From the NCBI RefSeq assembly GCF_030272615.1, contig NC_081405.1, positions 157,462,954-157,526,953 on the forward strand: a stretch of DNA of 64,000 nucleotides, in the 5' to 3' direction. Of this stretch, positions 1 through 11,379 are shown one piece after another. Within the stretch, counting starts at the first letter, position 1, and each line of letters begins with the position of its first letter. A program made the position numbers and the translations under genes. This DNA is from Cryptomeria japonica. Taxonomy: Eukaryota; Streptophyta; Pinopsida; Cupressales; Cupressaceae. Under the pieces are notes generated by a model. The model did no database searches and was not told the DNA's origin. It saw only the letters and a program-made list of their open reading frames with translations.

Positions 1-100
1 CATTCATTATGTTCTTCCAATTTTAATATGCAAGTTTTGCTTTTATTTTCCAACTAGAGATCCAGACTCTATTTTGCAAGATTAGCTACAAAATTTTACA

Positions 101-683
101 TACTTGATGTATTTGGGCATTGCAAAGGGTATATATGAAGGACAAATCATTGTAAGTGCGGTGTATGTGGTTGCTAATGTGAGTACCTATCTTTTAGATG
201 TGAGAGTTGATGAGAAGCTTATGAAGTGTGTGAAGTTAGTGTGACAAATTATTCGTGGGATACATAGAGTAGTGTGTTATCAACATTACAAAGATGTTTC
301 TTCTACTGCAATTGACCATATGATGTTCATTGTAATATTTTATTATATCTTGCATTGAAGTGATCTTTAGTTTGCAAGTTATTGTATTTGCCCTAGGGCA
401 GTGTGCCTTAGTTTGGAAGTCTAGGTGGTAGTGAGCATCCTTGTAAATAAGCCTAAAATAGATATTATAATACTTGTTTCATATATTGTGAGTTGATCCT
501 CACCATGGTTTTTTCCTTATTAGGTTTTCCACGTAAAAATCTTTGTGTTCTTGTGTGATGAATTCTCTATTTTATTCTTCATTTCTATAGATCTAAATTT
601 AATGTTTCAAAAGTAAATGAATGGATAAATTTTAGTTTATGTTGATTCACCCCCCCCTCTCAGCATCCGATGTGTATTCAACA
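101..683 (+). repeat. 5' LTR of Copia-A (partial)
   Basis: This stretch aligns by eye with about 6472-7072 of the 3' LTR, sharing 'ACTTGATGTATTTGG', 'GATGAGAAGCTTATGAAG' and the terminal 'TTCAACA'. The two copies differ often, by small indels and many substitutions, so the insertion is old. Bases 1-100 do not align, so only the 3' third of a ~1.7-kb LTR is present. Confidence 0.75.
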
Positions 684-684
684 A

Positions 685-697
685 TTGGTATCAAAGA
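685..697 (+). other. Primer binding site of Copia-A
   Basis: TTGGTATCAAAGA lies two bases after the LTR terminus. It matches the usual Copia site complementary to the 3' end of initiator tRNA-Met (TGGTATCAGAGC) with a G-to-A change, which fixes element orientation as plus. Confidence 0.75.
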
Positions 698-750
698 AAG
701 GTTCTTGAAGCAACAGTCTAACAAATGAGGTAGATCATTATTTTCAAAAC

Positions 751-1790
751 ATGAGATCTAGGACAAGCTTGAATAAAAAATTTGGTTCGAAAATAGATTT
801 AGATGCCATAAAACCTGAAGGACAATATGTTGGTCCTACTAATGCAAAAATGAATCTTGAAGGAGAACTTAAAACTCCCCATAGTGATCTATATGAAGCT
901 AGAGCTCAATGCAGAAAATATCAAGATAAACTTAAGAAAGTAGACAATAACATAGTTTATTTGAAGAGTCAATTTGAAGGAGGAAAGAAGACTGCCAATT
1001 ATTTACAAACCAAGCTACATAACAAATTTGTTGAATGCACAAAGCTTAAGGAAGAACTTGTCATCTTAAGAAAGGAGTTGAAGGAATGCAAAAGAACAAA
1101 TTGAAAAGGGGTAGAAACTCAAAGGTGGTAAAGATTGCTTGATGGTATGCTCAATGCTCAAAAATCACCTAAGGATAAGGGTGGTCTTGGTTTTGAAAAG
1201 GTAGAGTGTTCTAAGAATGATAAAGGGAAAGAGAAAGTACAAGATAAAGACAAAAGACAAAAGATAACCAAAATAATTTCAATTGAGTCTAGAAAAAAAA
1301 TAAAAATTCAAGAGGCCAGTCCCTAATCAAACTGCACAAACCAAGTACCCTAATTCCTTCAATGATAATTATTTTTCCTACAATAAGTTTGGACATAGAG
1401 CTATTGAATTTAGAAGGAATATGAATCATAATTCATTTAGGTTCTCAATACCTCAACCATTTAATGGTCAATGTTATGCTTGCAACAAATTTGGACATAG
1501 AGCTAATGAATGTAGAAGTAGAATGATGAGGAATGGCTTCATGAATACAAACAATGCTAAAAATGCCTAATCTTTCAAAGATTATTGTTATACATGCAAC
1601 AAATTTGGTCACAAGGCTATCGAGCATGAATATAATGATAGGAGGAGTGGGAATAGTCTGCATCATGTCCTACATGTTATAATTGCAATAACTAGAGACA
1701 CATAGCTAGATTTTGCAGAGGGAAGAATACAAGGCCTTTTATCCCATTGAAAAAGACTGATGTTGAACAAGAAAAGAAGAAGATGAACAA
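751..1790 (+). pseudogene. gag: gag-like region of Copia-A (coiled coil plus CCHC zinc knuckles), broken
   Basis: The open part at 751-1104 encodes 117 residues rich in K, E and L. From about residue 55 it has the coiled coil typical of SIRE-type Gag C-terminal regions, with a 'C-x2-L-x-EEL-x2-LRKEL' pattern. Downstream, in another frame, an intact CX2CX4HX4C knuckle (CYACNKFGHRANEC) starts at 1472. Three decayed copies surround it: Y/F-substituted near 1380, a final H for C near 1590, and a stop-containing one near 1675. Gag would bind the RNA genome and form the virus-like particle. Stops and at least one frameshift separate coiled coil and knuckles, so the protein is not made intact. The N-terminal capsid part is not evident. 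Confidence 0.6.
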
Positions 1791-3910
1791 TGGGTAAAGA
1801 AATCTAAAGGAAGTAATGTAAATCAAGAGGAAAGTGAAACAAGTGATGGATCTATACCCCAGGATGGTGCAGACACTTCTTCCATAAACTAAATAGAAAG
1901 AGTAATATCTAAGGGGGAGATATATTTACAAATTTATCACACCCCCTGTGAAGAACATATGCTAAAATATTTAGCATGTTGATCAATGAAGCTATGAACA
2001 TGATGATCTAATGAAGTAAAGGTAGTTGATGCAATTTTCGAAGCAGTTGGTTTGCTTGTGGAGGATTGTGAAGGGTTTTACATACTATTGTTTGACAAAA
2101 GTGAAAAGTTGTTATTGATGAAGAGCATATTTTAGGGTAGAAGAGAATTGTATGTATGTTATACTTGGTATTTTCTTGACCTCATTCGAAGCATTCGAGT
2201 GATTGAGGAGCTCGGGAGCAAGGAATAATTTACAAGCTATCTGGCGTATTAAATGGAGAATGTTAGGGCATAATTGAACAAGTTAAATTCAAAATTTACT
2301 TTGTCAAAATCACTCAAGATTGTACATAATTGATCAAGTTAAATTCAAAATTTTACTTTTTCAAAATCACTTAAGATTGTGCATTCATTGAGCTAAGCGG
2401 AGATTTGGAAATTTGAAAGCCTGCTGGCGAACAATTTGAAGTTTGTACAAACCCTTGTGTCTGTGTTCTTAAGTATTTAAAATTTATTTCACACCCTCTT
2501 TTTTGAGATATATAAGGTGTTCTATCATGGCTACTCCCATTGTTGTCGATGCTTCTATGTGGACAAGGCCAAAATTCAAGACATATCCATTTGTGTCCAA
2601 AGAAAAGGATAAAGATGGTGCGTTTTTTAAGGTTCTCATGGATGTCATGCTTACAGAGGACATTAAGGCCTTACTTACATGTTCCATTGACAAAAATAAA
2701 CCATTGAGGATTTGAAGAGTTGTGACAAGAATTGATTAAGGAAGATCATACCTACAAGCCAAAATGCAAGAACATTGTGGATAAAGATAAGACATATGGA
2801 AGGATTTCCTTGATTTCATCAATAACCATGAGTAGATCAAAATAATATTGAGTAGGATTCATGATGACTACATGTATCTAGACAAGTTGTACAAAATTAC
2901 AAATGATGTTATTAGGGTATTGATTGGTCTACGTGCCACCAGACCAATTTTGATGATGAAGGTAGTGAAAAATACAACTATTATAGAACTAAATGGTTTG
3001 AATTTTGACAACATAAGTATGATAGTTGAATATATTATGGACCTTGACATACAATAAGCATCAAAGGGGATCACATATAAAATATACTATTCAAACAGGG
3101 AAGGATCCATGATTGGTACTGTCATTCACGTGACGTACCTGATGGTGAAGGAAGGAGCAAATTTTGACTTGTGTGAGTTACTAAGGGTGCAAATATTAGA
3201 AAAATTGATGTGGACAAAAGATATAAAATATAACTTTAGGTTTGCTTCATTGATCATTTGCTTAGCCTTTCTATTTTTGAATTAATTGCCTAGTGTTAAG
3301 GGAAAGCAGTGAGACAAATTTTTACCAATGGGTGCACATATTAGAAGTCAAATCAAAAGTTTCAAAGATGAAAAAGCCTCCTACAATTCTTCATACTGGG
3401 TTTTTCTTTCTACAATTAGAGATGCAAGCAAGAGAAAGTATTCCTAATGATTTGGTTAAGAAGATATAAGAATGAAGTTACTTTTTTGGTTGATAAAGAT
3501 CATTGTTTTGATGAAGTTGTTGAGAGAAGAATGTGTTGGCTACTAGAGCTTCCTTATGATGTGTCCACAAAATATGTGCAAAGTAATATTGAAGTTTTGT
3601 TTAAGATGTCAAAGGTTCCCAAATAGGAAAGGTTTGGGACATCCACAAGAAAATAATCAAGAAGAAGGTGGAAGTAGGGCATGCTAAACAAATGGAAGCA
3701 TTGTAAAAGAAATATGATCTTCTCAAAGTATCTGAAGCCTTTGGAAAGTCTCCACAGAGTGTTTCCTCTATGGAAGGAAGTTTTGGACAAGCTACAAGAA
3801 TACCTAGTAGGTTCATAGTTTCTACTCTTGTCGTTTCTTTAAAGATATCACCACCTTACGACACAAGAAGAAGAAGAAGAAGAAGAAGAAGAGGAGCAAA
3901 AAAAAAAAGG

Positions 3911-4214
3911 GGGGAGACAGAGGAAGAAGCAAGTGTGAAAGACAAAAATGAAGGAAAGGATAAGAAATCTAAAAAGGCTACACTGCAAGAGACCAAACAT
4001 GAGCCTTTGAACCTTGTTGTTGTTGCAAATGCAATTGTACAACATGTCACGCCTAAAGAAAAAGGGGAGACAGAGGAAGAAGCAAGTGTGAAAGACAAAA
4101 ATGAAGGAAAGGATAAGAAATCTAAAAAGGCTACACTGCAAAAGACCAAACATGAGCCTTTGAACCTTGATGTTGTTGCAAATGCAATTGTACAACATGT
4201 CACACCTAAAGAAA
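3911..4214 (+). repeat. Tandem duplication, 153-bp unit x2
   Basis: Copy 1 is 3911-4063 and copy 2 is 4064-4214, nearly identical. The period is exactly 51 codons, so the open frame carries a duplicated 51-residue block starting GETEEEASVKDK. Only a few substitutions separate the copies (for example cacGcct versus cacAcct), suggesting the duplication is younger than the element. Confidence 0.9.
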
Positions 4215-4663
4215 ACAATAAAATTGTAGGATAAAGTGCATGGTGTAGACAAGAAAACAATTGAAAACGTTATTATCATATAGATGAGGACTTTCAATAT
4301 GGGTCTCAATGAGATCCTTGATGAAAAACCAAAGAGTCTTGCTAATACTTTGAGTATAGAGAGATATGGAGCATTATTGGAAGAGGTGAAGATAAGACAA
4401 TGAGCCTTAGAGAAGGCTAGTGGATCTTTGGCACATGAGGAGAGAGGACAAGTGTCATAGGTGCTAACTATAGGACTGAGGACCAAGGAAAGAATCGACA
4501 TTATTATGGGAAAGGATAGAGAATAAATCAAGAGGTTGATAAAGAAAATTTAGGAGAGGATAATAGACTTCTTAGGTGACATTATAATTGGTGAGAAAAC
4601 TACTCCTCCAAAGCAAAAAGGAGAAGATATAATGATGAAACCAGTTGGTGTGGAAGAATAAGA

Positions 4664-4842
4664 ACTTGTTGAGATTACAATCACGGTTTCAACTAGTAGT
4701 CATTGCATAAGTACTTCAAGTTCTAATTCAACAAGGTCAAGCAAATCAAGTAAGGACTTGTTGAGATTACAATCACAGTTTCAACTAGTAGTCATTGCAT
4801 AAGTACTTCAAGTTCTAATTCAACAAGGTCAAGCAAATCAAG
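4664..4842 (+). repeat. Tandem duplication, 92-bp period x2
   Basis: 4664-4750 repeats at 4756-4842 with one obvious substitution (ATCACGGTTT versus ATCACAGTTT). The period is not a multiple of three, so it shifts the frame of the surrounding unknown coding region. Confidence 0.9.
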
Positions 4843-5349
4843 CAAAAATTTCTCCAATACATAAGTTACATCTTGGTGATGTTCTTCACCACTCTACATG
4901 GAAGGAGATATTGCAAACTCGTATGCAAAGCCGAGAGTTGGTTGATGAGGCAGTAAAGGTGTTGCAATAAGGCCTTCTAGCAGCAACCATCCATTCATCA
5001 TTGTCGAGCATACAATAATTGGAATTGCTAACTAATTCATTCAAGGATTATGTATCTAATTTTAAGGCAAAAATAGAGAAGGATGTTGAGAAAAAACTGA
5101 ATGACAAAATATTAGTTGATGTCTCAGACAAACATACAATTGCACACAAGTTGCAGATTAACTTAAAAGATTTTAAGGATTGTGTCAATGAATCCCTTGT
5201 GTTATATTAGTTTCTGATTGGTGTAATTATTATGTCCTTTGTCCTTTATGTCAAAGAGGAAGAGATATTAGCTAAGGGGGAGATTAGGGAGATTATACAG
5301 ATATTTGTAGATATTTGTATAGTGTTGCAATAAATGAAAAGGGGGAGTT

Positions 5350-7072
5350 TGTTGGAGATTTGTTGAGAGGGTGTTTGCAATATGTGTTGTCATTGATGTT
5401 AACACTAATATCTGATAATGTGTGTTGTCACCAAGTTGATTAGATGGAACATTTTTAGATCAAATGATGTATGTTGGGATATTTGAGAGATGATTGGTAT
5501 GTGATGTAGAAGGTCATTCGAAGATTCACCAAATGGTTGAGTATCAATCCGGAATTGATGGTATGTGTCAATATACTTGATTTGCATTGGATACTTATTG
5601 AATTCATCTTTGGTTGGTGTCTACATGTTTAGTATTTCATATGGATGATGGTTGAGTTCAATTTTATCATTAAGTGCTTGAGAAAATTGTCTAAGTGGAG
5701 ACAAAGTATTTTCTCTATGTTTGTGAAGTGGTATATGGCTCTGCATCCTATTGCATTACATCCCTTGGTTATACGGTTCTAGAATTATGCTTAGTGGTGT
5801 CTGAGGTATCTACTATAAAGATTTCAGTTGATTACATAGTCTACTAAAAAAGCTATATGTGTTTGACTCTCTAACCTCAGAATAATAGTGTAGTATGTCA
5901 CAATCCAATTAGAAGAATGCTTCGCTTTCTTCTACCTTGATAGATATGCTCATGTAGATTTGAAGATATGATAAGAAAGGTATGGTGAATCCATGACATG
6001 AATTTTAGGTCCGATGGTGAGTTGCTAGATGATTTCTTGTACACTGTTGTTACACAATCTATCAGGTCTACACAACGAATACAAGTTCAATAAGATATTT
6101 CCTTGTATCAATAGTTGGTGATTTGTCACTTTAGGAGATGATTAGAGAACAATTGTCTATGGTCACATGTCTTGCTTGGTGGTTAGTATCATGTTTTAGA
6201 TGTTCAGTTGTGTTAAGATCAATCTTTAATGAGTAGGTTTGATGTTTGAAGTTGACTGAGATTGTTCCTTTGATTGTGGTTGATCCTGACCCATCCTATT
6301 TATGTTAGAGAATATTTATCCCGACCCATCCTATTTATGTTAGAGAATACTTTGGAAATATATTAAGACTAACTATGACTTAGGTTTATTCATAACGTAT
6401 TTTATTGATGACGGGGTTGACTCTTGCGTTGTCACGTGTTTCACTTATTGGGTCTTATTGAGTTGACCTACTTGATGTATTTGGATGTTGCAAAAGGTAT
6501 ATATGAAGGACAAACATTATACAAGTGTGGTGTATGTAGTTGCCAATATGAGTACCTATCTTTTAGATGTGAAAATTGATGAGAAGCTTATGAAGTGTGC
6601 AAAGTGAGTGTGATAAATTATTCTTGGGATACATAAAGGATTGCGCTATCAATATTACAGATATGCTTCTTCTACTATGGTTCACCATATTATGTTAATT
6701 GTCATGTTTCATTATATATTGTACTAAAGAAGTGATCTTCAGTTTGCAAGTTATTGTATCTTTCCCTAGGGTAATGTGCCTTAGCTTGCAAGTCTAGGTG
6801 GCAGTGAGCCTCCTTGGAAACAAGCCTAAAACAAACATTGTAATACTTGTTTCATATATTGTGAGTTGATCATCACCGTGGTTTTCCCCTCATTATGTTT
6901 TCCACGTAAAACTCTTGGTGCCATTATGTGATGAATGCTTTGTTTTGTTCTTCATTTCTACATATTTGAATTTAATGTGTTAAAAGTAAATGAATGGATT
7001 AATTTTAGTTTACGTTGATTCACGCCCCCTCCCACACACACACACCTCTCAGCATCTTGTGTGTGTTCAACA
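5350..7072 (+). repeat. 3' LTR of Copia-A with preceding polypurine tract
   Basis: The LTR starts TGTTGGAG directly after the purine tract AAAAGGGGGAG (5337-5347) and ends TTCAACA. Its terminal third matches the 5' copy. It holds the conserved 'GTTTTCCACGTAAA' box near 6900 seen in many plant Copia LTRs. The (CA)n-rich 'CACACACACAC' near 7035-7045 is a small local expansion absent from the 5' copy. Confidence 0.75.
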
Positions 7073-7649
7073 CTTACCTCCATCCATGTTCCTTACTTAG
7101 GGATGATTTCCTTTGAGCCCTTATTGCCTAAACCTTGATAAATAAAAAGGTTGTCCAAGTATTTGAATGAAAGAAAAGAAGAAAAGACTAAGTATTTGTC
7201 TCAGGCCTTTTGAAGGTTCAAGGACCTTTTACACCTTTGCATGATTCCATAAAGGGAAAACAATCTAACATGAAACATTGTGTGAATAGGTGTCAATGAG
7301 TTCACAAGTTCTTGAAGATATCACATGGTTGATGAATTTGAGAACCATGCAAGAATGCAATATAGTTCTTTTTTTTCCCATTTTGTCAATAATGTGACAT
7401 GTCTTGTGATAGTTCAAAGCTTTGACATAGCAGCCAAAGGACAAATATAATAAATATTTTAATTGCAATAAGGGTACCAATAAATATAAGTACACAAATA
7501 CCTTAGTAAGCCCTAACTAGCCTCTTGCAATACCTAGAATTTCATTAGTGAATGATACACCCCTAAAACCACTTTATTTGTTTTTTAGGTGCCCAAAAAA
7601 AAATCAAAAGGGAACAATTTTAAGTAGTGGATCGAATGAAAAAGGGGGC
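7073..7649. other. Unassigned non-coding stretch
   Basis: I see no gene, repeat family or RNA here. The last bases, GAAAAAGGGGGCA at about 7637-7649, look like a polypurine tract and are followed by TG, so the stretch may be the decayed 3' internal part of a Gypsy element whose LTR begins at 7650. Confidence 0.35.
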
Positions 7650-8856
7650 ATGCCCAATGAATGTTGTGGTTAATGTTATCCAAGCTTTCTATTAATTAAA
7701 TATATTTTTAATTAATTAATTAATTCATTTATCTTTTTCCAACCTTTCCCTATTTAAATAAAAAAAATTTATTTAAATTATCCTTTCCCTAAATCAAATA
7801 AATATTATATTTATTTGATTGGCCCCACTTTTTATATTAATTAAATAGATCTTTATTAATTTAATTAATTCATTAGCTTTTTCCCTCCATGGCACTTGCC
7901 ATTCATCTCTTAATTTACCTTTAACCACCTCTCTAATATTTTCGCATTTTCTATACCTACCCTTTAATCTTAGCTGACCATTTATCCTTTTGCCTCTTAA
8001 TCATATCCCTCCATTTCTAAGGTGTTCTCTATATAAGAGGATCTCTTTCATCCTTGCCTAACCCTAACTAATGCATCTAATCAATCTTTGTGCGATCAAG
8101 AAATCAAGCGTCTACACAAGCACAATACATTCTTTGTTGAGCTCTTGTGCACAATACAAAATTTGAGAGCAACCATATCAAGCAAGATCAATGGAGATAG
8201 GAAACAATGGAGATCAAAACCTACTAAGCATGCGAATGGTATAATCTTTCATGGTTTGCATGTTTAAGGTTCTTCATTTGTGTATGGTGGATTTTGATTG
8301 TAGAACTAAGGTTTTTATGTGATTGAATCTTATTTGGTTTTACAATAGTTTAACATCCTATTTTCACCATATAAAGTTACTATTGCAGATCTTGAAACAT
8401 CCAAGCCATGTCCAAATGTCATATGTAGTAAATTTCTTAGGCTTCTCTACACCATTTTAACTATAGATCTAGAGGCATTATCAATAAAGAAAATATTTAT
8501 AGATCTAAGCAGAATTCCCCATGATTTTTATTTATATTTCAATGCCTTCTATAATTATTCCACCCATTTTAGAATGTGAATGTTAAATGATTAATGTTGC
8601 AACTAGAGAATGATGGGTTTTCACATGTCATCATAATTTTTTCATCTCAAGGCTTCCTTGAGTGACAAAAATGATAAATGTAACATATACCAATCTACTA
8701 TATATGCAAAGGATTGGTTGTTAAACCAATTCACTGGGTCTCCTACAATCTACAAAATATTTTGAGGCACCAAACTTTGAATGTAATGAACTATAAACAA
8801 AGAGATGTGTTTTGTAGTAGTATAGGAAAGATTTTTTAACACACTCATGTAGTTGT
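7650..8856 (+). repeat. LTR-like AT-rich region with TATA box (probable Gypsy 3' LTR remnant)
   Basis: It begins TGCCCAATG after a purine tract. It contains blocks of TTAATTAA-rich DNA like the LTRs of Gypsy-E, then a TATA-like CTATATAAGAGG near 8028-8039 followed by pyrimidine-rich leader-like sequence. The architecture matches a Tat-type LTR, but no partner LTR is visible in the window and the right boundary is a guess. Confidence 0.35.
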
Positions 8857-10173
8857 TGTAGATGTCCAAAATTAATTAAATTAAATATTTAATTAATTTT
8901 ATCCTCCTATGTAATTAATTGATTTAATTATGTTAACCTTATTCTTCTCAGAATTAATGGAATTAAATTAAATTAATCCTGACACTATAGTCCATATAAT
9001 TAATTTATTCAATAAATTGATTATTCCTTATTCTTCTAAACTTCTCAAATTAATTAATTCTTCTAAATCCTCTTTTACTTAATTAATGACAATCAATTAA
9101 CTAAGTCATATGATTCCTACAAATCACTTTCCCTAATTCTTCATTAGCCTAATTAATTCTTCTAGAAGCCCACTTAACATTATTTCTTAATTTTTAATTC
9201 CTCCACTCATTCTCTCTCTGTTTGTCAAATCCTCCTACAAATACCACTTGTCTTCTAATCCCTCATTAATCATACCTAATCACCTCCTTAATCATTTGCT
9301 AGTGGCTAATCTCCATGATTAGCCACCAAGTCAACCAATAGCCATAAATGACTAAACCCTCTTGTCCCCTCCTCACCTTCCAACCTTAAATGCACCTAAT
9401 TGGGTCATTTCAAGGAATTCAAAATTTCAAACTCTCCCATGCCTCTCACCTTCCCAAATAATTTTAAATTCCTTTTTCCATTTCCTTTCCCCACGTACTT
9501 CATTATTTGAGAATTTTTAATTCTCTTGTTCATCCCCCAAGGAATTTTTAAATCCTTCTTGTCTTCCCAATGTACTTGGGATATCTTCCCCATGTACATT
9601 GTGGAGTGTGGAGACAAGAAATGCCTTTATGGAAAATCTCTTGGTCTCCACACCTTGCCCTCTCAATCCATGTGCTCCCTCTCCTTCAATCTCCTCCCTC
9701 TTCCAATCTATAAATTGGGGTCTCCTCCCCTTCATTTTTCATCTCATCTTGTGTAATCCCATGTTGTCCATTTGAGCTTAGAATCCATCCTTAGCAACCT
9801 CATTATATTCATTTTGCATCCATAATCACTTAGCAATCCAATCCATTAATCCACTTTGGCATTCATCAATCCATCTCCCATTCATTGTTGTGCATCTTGG
9901 AGAGCAACCCACATCCAAATCAAGGAGCTAATCCAATCAAGTGGAGCATTGGGCACATTCCACTTGCTCCATAGCTCAATCAAAAGGAGAAGGTAAAGGT
10001 AGCAAGGTATAATGGTTTTACTTTGTGTTTTGAATGCTTTATTTTGATTTGCTAGCCATTAGATCCCCTTGTTGTTTTCACCCTCTTCAGTTGTATGTAC
10101 CCATGGAAATTTGAAAAGATTTAGGGAAGTAATGTAACCATAGTTATGTATTTCCTCTTGCCATGTTTTCTAG
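8857..10173 (+). repeat. Second LTR-like AT-rich region with TATA box
   Basis: It starts TGTAGATGTCCAAAA, resembling the TGTAGACATATAAAA start of the Gypsy-E LTR, and has the same order of parts: AATTAATTAA-rich blocks, a C-rich mid part, and a TATA-like TCTATAAATTGG near 9707-9718 with downstream leader-like sequence. I read it as a diverged solo or orphan LTR of a related Gypsy family. The short ORFs in it are chance. The right boundary is set only by the start of Gypsy-B. Confidence 0.35.
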
Positions 10174-10575
10174 TGTAACATCATAAATTGTAACCCTACA
10201 TAATTTACACCACCTTTTGTGTCCCTACTTTAGTGTGACCCATCTTAGCTCTCACCTAGGTCCATTTTCGACCTTTTTACCTCAAAATTGATGTCATCTT
10301 TTTGCACAGTGATCTAAACCTTGGCATCAAGTTGTGTGCTCTCCATTTCCCACTTGTTTGTCCTATTTTTGGTTGATAGGAGCACCTAGGGCATCCCTGT
10401 CTGGACAGGGATGCCTAGAGCATCTTTTTCCTCCTTAAATAGGTCCTATTTCAAATAAGTTGATGCACTTCCCCTTCCTAGTGATTTCAAATCTTGGTGT
10501 CTCAATTTGACCGTTGGTGGCCCACCTAATTAGTAAATTGCCCTGGGAACTCATAAAGATACTTAAGAGCAAGGG
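10174..10575 (+). repeat. 5' LTR of Gypsy-B (truncated at its 3' end)
   Basis: It matches 13267 onward for about 390 bp with roughly 10-15% mismatches by eye. It also carries a local dyad, 'CCCTGTCTGGACAGGG', near 10397-10412 that is missing in the 3' copy. Confidence 0.55.
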
Positions 10576-10899
10576 GGCAAGGTAAACATGTTTGTACATC
10601 AATCACTCTAGATCCTCATTCTCCTAGAGCTTATCTTAATTATCAACATATTTTGAGGCAAGATTATGTTATGCATTTTATTTATGACAACTCCTAATAT
10701 AACATTGAGAAAATATGAATCCTTAGATGATATTAACCCTTCTTCTCAACCTAAGAAAGTGGCCATGAATAGTGGTGATCTAAAGGTGAATATTCTTATG
10801 TAAATGATATTCCTTCTTCATCCATTCATACCTTTGGCCCCTCAACATGTCCTTAGACAAAAAAATTCAAACAAATCCATAATGAAAGTACTTATCCTT

Positions 10900-11370
10900 C
10901 ACAAATGAAAACATCTTATGAGGTTGGCTATTACATTATTTCAAAACAAGGCTATAGTGGACAAGGACTTGGAAAAATGGAACAATAAATTAAGATCCCT
11001 ATAGATCCTCCCTCACAATGCACTAGAGAAGGTGTAGGATTTCCTCCTCCTTCCTTATCAATCCTTTTACCACAAGAGACAAAACCTATCCATGTTAACA
11101 ATCAATAAAAACTACCCACAAGAATCTTTTGGAGACTTAAATATGATAAAAATGTTAAATTTCCTTACATAAACTTTAAACATGGTATTAAACAAGGTAA
11201 TAGTAAAAAAAATTGCCTTTATCATTGCACTCATTCTAATTCTCTTTCTAATTGTAAGTATTTTAAATAATTTATAAATGATTTATGTGATAGAGGTTGT
11301 ATCCATATCACATTAGATCTCATACTCTTCCTTGATCTAGATTTGCAGATAATGCACTACCACTCCCTTT
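10900..11370 (+). pseudogene. Gypsy-B polyprotein relic: G-patch-like and zinc-knuckle-like segments
   Basis: Around 10930-11040 one frame reads as a G-patch relic: GYSGQGLGK followed by I-K-I-P-I-D-P, close to the G-patch of Gypsy-E at 28780-28870. Around 11213-11310 another segment reads C-L-Y-H...N-C-K-Y-F-K...I-N-D-L-C-D-R-G, aligning with the CX2HX4HX4C knuckle and following helix of Gypsy-E at 27371-27460. Stops interrupt both. In Gypsy-E the knuckle comes first and the G-patch later; here the order is reversed, so the region is rearranged or belongs to a different lineage. Confidence 0.45.
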
Positions 11371-11379
11371 GCCCTATTA

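Larger units (their letters stand above)
2527..5208 (+). pseudogene. Unrecognised coding region occupying the pol position of Copia-A
   Basis: I do not recognise this protein. A patchwork of open segments (2527-2713, 2848-3057, 3770-4234, 5019-5210) reads in one direction and looks like one decayed gene. It begins MATPIVVDASMWTRPK, runs through a mixed globular-looking region, then a strongly basic/acidic low-complexity segment around 3870-4215 (R and K runs, EEE, KDKNEGKDKK), and ends in a lysine-rich helical stretch near 5019-5210. No RT, integrase, protease or RNase H motif is visible. Several in-frame stops and frame changes make it non-functional here. It may be the extra ORF of a non-autonomous (LARD-type) lineage or a captured host segment. 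Confidence 0.4.
1..7072 (+). mobile_element. Copia-A: non-autonomous SIRE/Maximus-like LTR retrotransposon, 5' end incomplete
   Basis: Two related LTRs flank an internal region: a 5' copy ending at 683 and a 3' copy at 5350-7072, the latter starting TGTTG and ending CAACA. A tRNA-Met-type primer binding site follows the 5' LTR and a purine tract precedes the 3' LTR. The LTR ends carry the 'CACCCCCCCTCTCAG' block common in plant Copia elements. The internal region has gag-like coiled-coil and zinc-knuckle coding, but I find no protease, integrase, RT or RNase H; an unrecognised coding region takes their place. It would need enzymes supplied in trans. The first 100 bases do not match the 3' LTR, so the left end is truncated or rearranged, and no target duplication can be tested. 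Confidence 0.75.

Noticed and set aside
1-100. Left flank or target duplication of Copia-A
   Set aside because: The bases do not match the 3' LTR and the true LTR start is not in the window, so nothing can be concluded.
3848-4531. 227-residue minus-strand ORF
   Set aside because: It is the shadow of the tandemly duplicated plus-strand coding in Copia-A and starts in low-complexity serine runs.
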